From NCBI GenBank assembly GCA_049279675.1, contig JBAPOP010000168.1:124001-188000 (forward strand): 64,000 bases of DNA, given 5' to 3'. This DNA is from Palsa-147 sp049279675 (lineage in GTDB: Bacteria > Acidobacteriota > Terriglobia > Acidiferrales > UBA7541). Position numbers and translations under genes: made by a program. How positions within the stretch are numbered: the first letter of the stretch is position 1; the number at the start of each line of letters is the position of its first letter. A model generated the notes under the pieces. The model worked only from the letters and a program-made list of their open reading frames with translations, did not search any database and was not told where the DNA came from. Positions 61,591 to 64,000 of this stretch are shown here, piece by piece.

Positions 61591-62772
61591 CTAGCCGGGT
61601 GATGCCAGCGCGTCCGCTTCCGAAGGCACGAATCGTGCCGCATGTCCGCGATCGATTAACGGTTTTTCGAAGTATTTCCATGAGATTTGTGCGATTCCCG
61701 CAGTCAGCGCGAGGGCTAGCGCCGTTGTCGCCACGCCACGCCATTCGGTAATGCGCGGGAGTGAATGCAGCAGAACCCTGTGGCACGTCCACAGGACTCC
61801 CGTGTGGATAAGATAGACGCAATACGAAATGCGCCCCCACTCGCGGAGAAACGGCCATCGGGCCACCTTCGCCACTGTGCCGTCGCGCTTTAAGAGCGCC
61901 ACCATGATCATCACGGCATACATCGCGGCGAGCCATGAATACTGGTACGCGGCCTCAAACCTGTTCCGCGGGCCCGGCATCCATTTCGTCATTGCAAGTG
62001 CGCCCGCCACCAGCACAGCAAGAGCGGCATTTGCCAGCTGCATGTGTCCCGCGGTCCACGCCTTCACATCCGATCGCCACGCGATGGCGAGCAGCATTCC
62101 CATCGCCAGCGCGTCGGCGCGGCACGGCATCAACACGTACTGCGGGCTGAGGATTCCGGGCTTCGCGGAGTAAACGATCGCCCGGAGAATTGGCGCCCCG
62201 ATGATGCAACCGGCCAAGACGCGCGTGAGCCGCCGGCGCGATAGAAATCGAATCAGAAATGGCGAGACGAGATAGAATTGCTCCTCCACGGCCAGCGACC
62301 ACGTTTGCGACATCCACCACGTCGTAAATCGCGAGAGTGGCGTGAAGACGAGATTTTGCAGAAACAGGTAGTAGACCACTACAGGGACCGAAATTAACGG
62401 CACGCTCGATTCCTTCGCGAATCCGCGTTCGGCAACAATCGAGCCTACAATCGCGAACAGCGCAATCCATGTGTAATAAACCGGCAAAATCCGATGAATC
62501 CGGCGCACATAGAACGCCTTAAAATAATTTGGACTTTCGCGCGCGTCGAGCAGAATCCCCCCGATCAAGAATCCTGAGAGAACAAAGAACAGATCGACGC
62601 CACTCCATCCGAGCCGGAAGATTTGGACGAAGCGATAAAGCTTCCCGAATTGGACGTTGTTGTAGCCGTAGGTGAGGTAGTGCAGCGAGAGCACGAGAAG
62701 AATGGCCAAGCCTCGCAAGCCATCGAGCTCCGGCAACCGGTTTTTTGCACCCAACCCCAAGAAATTTCGCAA
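61591..62772 (-). CDS. Acyltransferase 3 family membrane protein (OafA/YrhL-like)
   Basis: 393 residues with about ten hydrophobic segments. The N-terminal signature 'LPELDGLRGLAILLVLSLHYLTYGYNN' contains the R-x10-H pattern of acyltransferase 3, followed by 'WSGVDLFFVLSGFLIGGILLD', 'FYVRRIHRILPVYYTWI', 'WSLAVEEQFYLVSPFLIRFLSRRRL' and 'WGRISYCVYLIHTGVLW'. Members O-acetylate or acylate surface sugars and lipids across the inner membrane. It lies 24 bases after a GT39-like gene on the same strand, supporting a role in surface-glycan modification. The acceptor is unknown. Confidence 0.92.
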   Translation of the reverse strand: MRNFLGLGAKNRLPELDGLRGLAILLVLSLHYLTYGYNNVQFGKLYRFVQIFRLGWSGVDLFFVLSGFLIGGILLDARESPNYFKAFYVRRIHRILPVYYTWIALFAIVGSIVAERGFAKESSVPLISVPVVVYYLFLQNLVFTPLSRFTTWWMSQTWSLAVEEQFYLVSPFLIRFLSRRRLTRVLAGCIIGAPILRAIVYSAKPGILSPQYVLMPCRADALAMGMLLAIAWRSDVKAWTAGHMQLANAALAVLVAGALAMTKWMPGPRNRFEAAYQYSWLAAMYAVMIMVALLKRDGTVAKVARWPFLREWGRISYCVYLIHTGVLWTCHRVLLHSLPRITEWRGVATTALALALTAGIAQISWKYFEKPLIDRGHAARFVPSEADALASPG

Positions 62773-62796
62773 CCTTTCGCGTTAGCCCCAGAAACT

Positions 62797-64000
62797 TCAG
62801 AGCCCGGAGGCCCCCGCCTGCGGGTCGGTGCGCCTAGCTGATGCACTTGCGGGCGTTAGTCGCCCTTGTGCCGCCAACTTGGAGAGCGGCAAAGCGTAAT
62901 ATCCCGTCGCTCCGAGTCGTTCCCAGTTTTGCAATTCCGATCTCGGCGGCTGAAATCGGGTCACGAAAAATCGTGCTCCCGCATCCGCGAGTGCGTTCAG
63001 TATTCGCGATTTCGTTTCCGCGCTCGATTCCCAATAGGCAGGGACGCCTTCCGCAGGAACATCCGCGACGATACGAACTTGCGCGAGGTGAGCCCAGTAA
63101 TCTCCGTGCGTCGAATGGCCGAGCACCGCCACTTCATCTCCCGGCCTTAAACCAAGTTGCGCCAAGTCCGCGCTTACCGTCCACTCGCCGTTCTCCGATC
63201 CTCGAAGCGCGGCTATCGCGTGGCCTGCCGCCTGGCTCGTAATCGTGACGCCCATCGTCAGCGCCACCGCGAGCACGACGCAATTCCACACACGCGCCGA
63301 AGTCTCGCTTCGCGGCAAACGGACAGCAGCGAACAAGAAGCACCAAAGTATGACCATCGGCGCTCCCACGAACCGCGGTTCGACGTGCACCAGAGCGTAA
63401 AGCCCGCAAGTCGCAGCCGCCGGGAGCCAAAGAGTCCAAAGCAAATGCAATTCACGAAAGTAGCCGCCGGCTCCTCCCGCAAGAAGCGCGAGCACCAGCA
63501 CGCCAACCATGATCGATTTCTCTGCCGAGAGAAGCCGGAAATACTCCGCGGCACTTACTGCGAGTACACGCAATTGTCCGCGAAGCTCAAAATGTGATCG
63601 CAGCCCTTCGACCCAATAGCTTGGGTCATACCACGGCGGATACGTACCAGCGACCGGCGTCGCAAACTCATCCACCGGAGGAATTTCGTTCAGCCGCCGT
63701 GCTCCGTGGATCGGCGCCCCAGCTCCTGCAATCTCGCCATGCCATTGCGGAAGTGCCGACAATCCGTTCACAAACCACGCATAGCTTACGCGTCCGGCCT
63801 CGCCATACGTGATTCGTCCCTGCGCACGCGAAATCGCGATCGCCCACGGTCCGCCGATCGCGAAAAACACAACTAGCGCAAACGCCACTCGCGGTGCGGC
63901 GCGTTTCCAATTTCCGAATGCAAATAAGCTGCAGAGCAGAAACACAAATGTGAGAGGGAACAAAACCGACTTCGCGAGGTAGCCGACTGCGAGCACCGCG
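62797..64000 (-). CDS. GT39/ArnT-like membrane glycosyltransferase, C-terminal part (runs off right edge)
   Basis: About 400 codons are inside the window and the frame remains open to base 64000; the GTG at 63996 is probably internal. It starts inside 'GYLAKSVLFPLTFVFLLCSLFAFG', the typical 'LAKxxxFPL' segment of family-39-like dolichyl-phosphate-mannose/ArnT relatives. Further hydrophobic segments follow (FALVVFFAIGGPWAIAI, VGVLVLALLAGGAGGYF, LLWTLWLPAAATCGLYALV, AGAPMVILWCFLFAAVRLP-like, VWNCVVLAVALTMGVTI) and a soluble C-terminal domain ('LRPGDEVAVLGHSTHGDYWAHLAQVRIVADVP', 'ARFFVTRFQPP'). The catalytic first loop lies outside the window. Confidence 0.75.
   Translation of the reverse strand, partial: AVLAVGYLAKSVLFPLTFVFLLCSLFAFGNWKRAAPRVAFALVVFFAIGGPWAIAISRAQGRITYGEAGRVSYAWFVNGLSALPQWHGEIAGAGAPIHGARRLNEIPPVDEFATPVAGTYPPWYDPSYWVEGLRSHFELRGQLRVLAVSAAEYFRLLSAEKSIMVGVLVLALLAGGAGGYFRELHLLWTLWLPAAATCGLYALVHVEPRFVGAPMVILWCFLFAAVRLPRSETSARVWNCVVLAVALTMGVTITSQAAGHAIAALRGSENGEWTVSADLAQLGLRPGDEVAVLGHSTHGDYWAHLAQVRIVADVPAEGVPAYWESSAETKSRILNALADAGARFFVTRFQPPRSELQNWERLGATGYYALPLSKLAAQGRLTPASASARRTDPQAGASGL

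Overview
The window looks like a chromosomal segment of an acidobacterium, probably a soil Acidobacteriota of the Terriglobia type. This rests on several lineage habits seen together: a long Oar-type TonB receptor with an N-terminal carboxypeptidase-regulatory domain, a Ser/Thr kinase fused to TolB-like and TPR parts, a giant YVTN/Ig-like/choice-of-anchor D surface protein, PilZ domains with an 'AVNxxG' signature, and an ECF sigma/FecR operon with a 'HEWGTFT' protein. The DNA is moderately GC-rich and densely coding. There is no prophage, insertion sequence, rRNA operon or CRISPR array. I see one tRNA, Pro(GGG).

Layout. 1-947: start of a membrane-anchored protein running off the left edge, and an outer-membrane beta-barrel. 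1236-7309 (+): Ser/Thr kinase, then a hyuA-hyuB pair (hydantoinase/oxoprolinase). 7388-18106 (-): one giant secreted protein of about 3570 residues built from 16 YVTN blades, a 585-bp tandem repeat, a duplicated Cys-containing module and Ig-like domains. 18541-21340 (+): ABC-2 transporter and a DegT-family aminotransferase. 21440-32721 (-): PilZ/coiled-coil protein, TPR protein, a queuosine cluster queD-orf56-(queE remnant)-queC, a DinG-like helicase and a TonB receptor. 33132-37360 (+): der, a GT-C-like membrane protein, a MerR regulator, tRNA-Pro and surE. 37426-44171 (-): pqqABCDE followed by two exported TldD/TldE-like proteins. 44385-50413 (+): ECF sigma factor, FecR-type protein, two exported proteins of unknown role and a CocE/NonD hydrolase. 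50583-57652: purU, a choline-monooxygenase-like Rieske oxygenase, a TetR regulator, a FAD oxidoreductase, a betaine-homocysteine-methyltransferase-like enzyme and an APC permease. 57774-60347 (-): bactofilin, PilZ protein and a two-component system. 60444-64000 (-): fatty-acid desaturase, acyltransferase 3 and the end of a GT39-like membrane protein.

How the genes fit together. The pqq genes form a complete maturation set, including a 25-residue pqqA precursor peptide that is easy to miss. No PqqF-type M16 peptidase is visible, but a metal-site TldD-like protein with a metal-site-less partner lies directly downstream. The 50.6-57.7 kb block reads as a catabolic locus for a methylated amine (choline/betaine type), with twin TGAC-N5-GTCA inverted repeats between the divergent TetR and oxidoreductase genes. 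The queuosine cluster holds intact queC and queD but only a decayed queE: both ends are recognisable, the radical-SAM core is deleted, and two in-frame stop codons sit at conserved residues.

All functional calls come from reading motifs; no database search was run. Start codons are choices based on ribosome-binding sites, signal peptides and overlaps.
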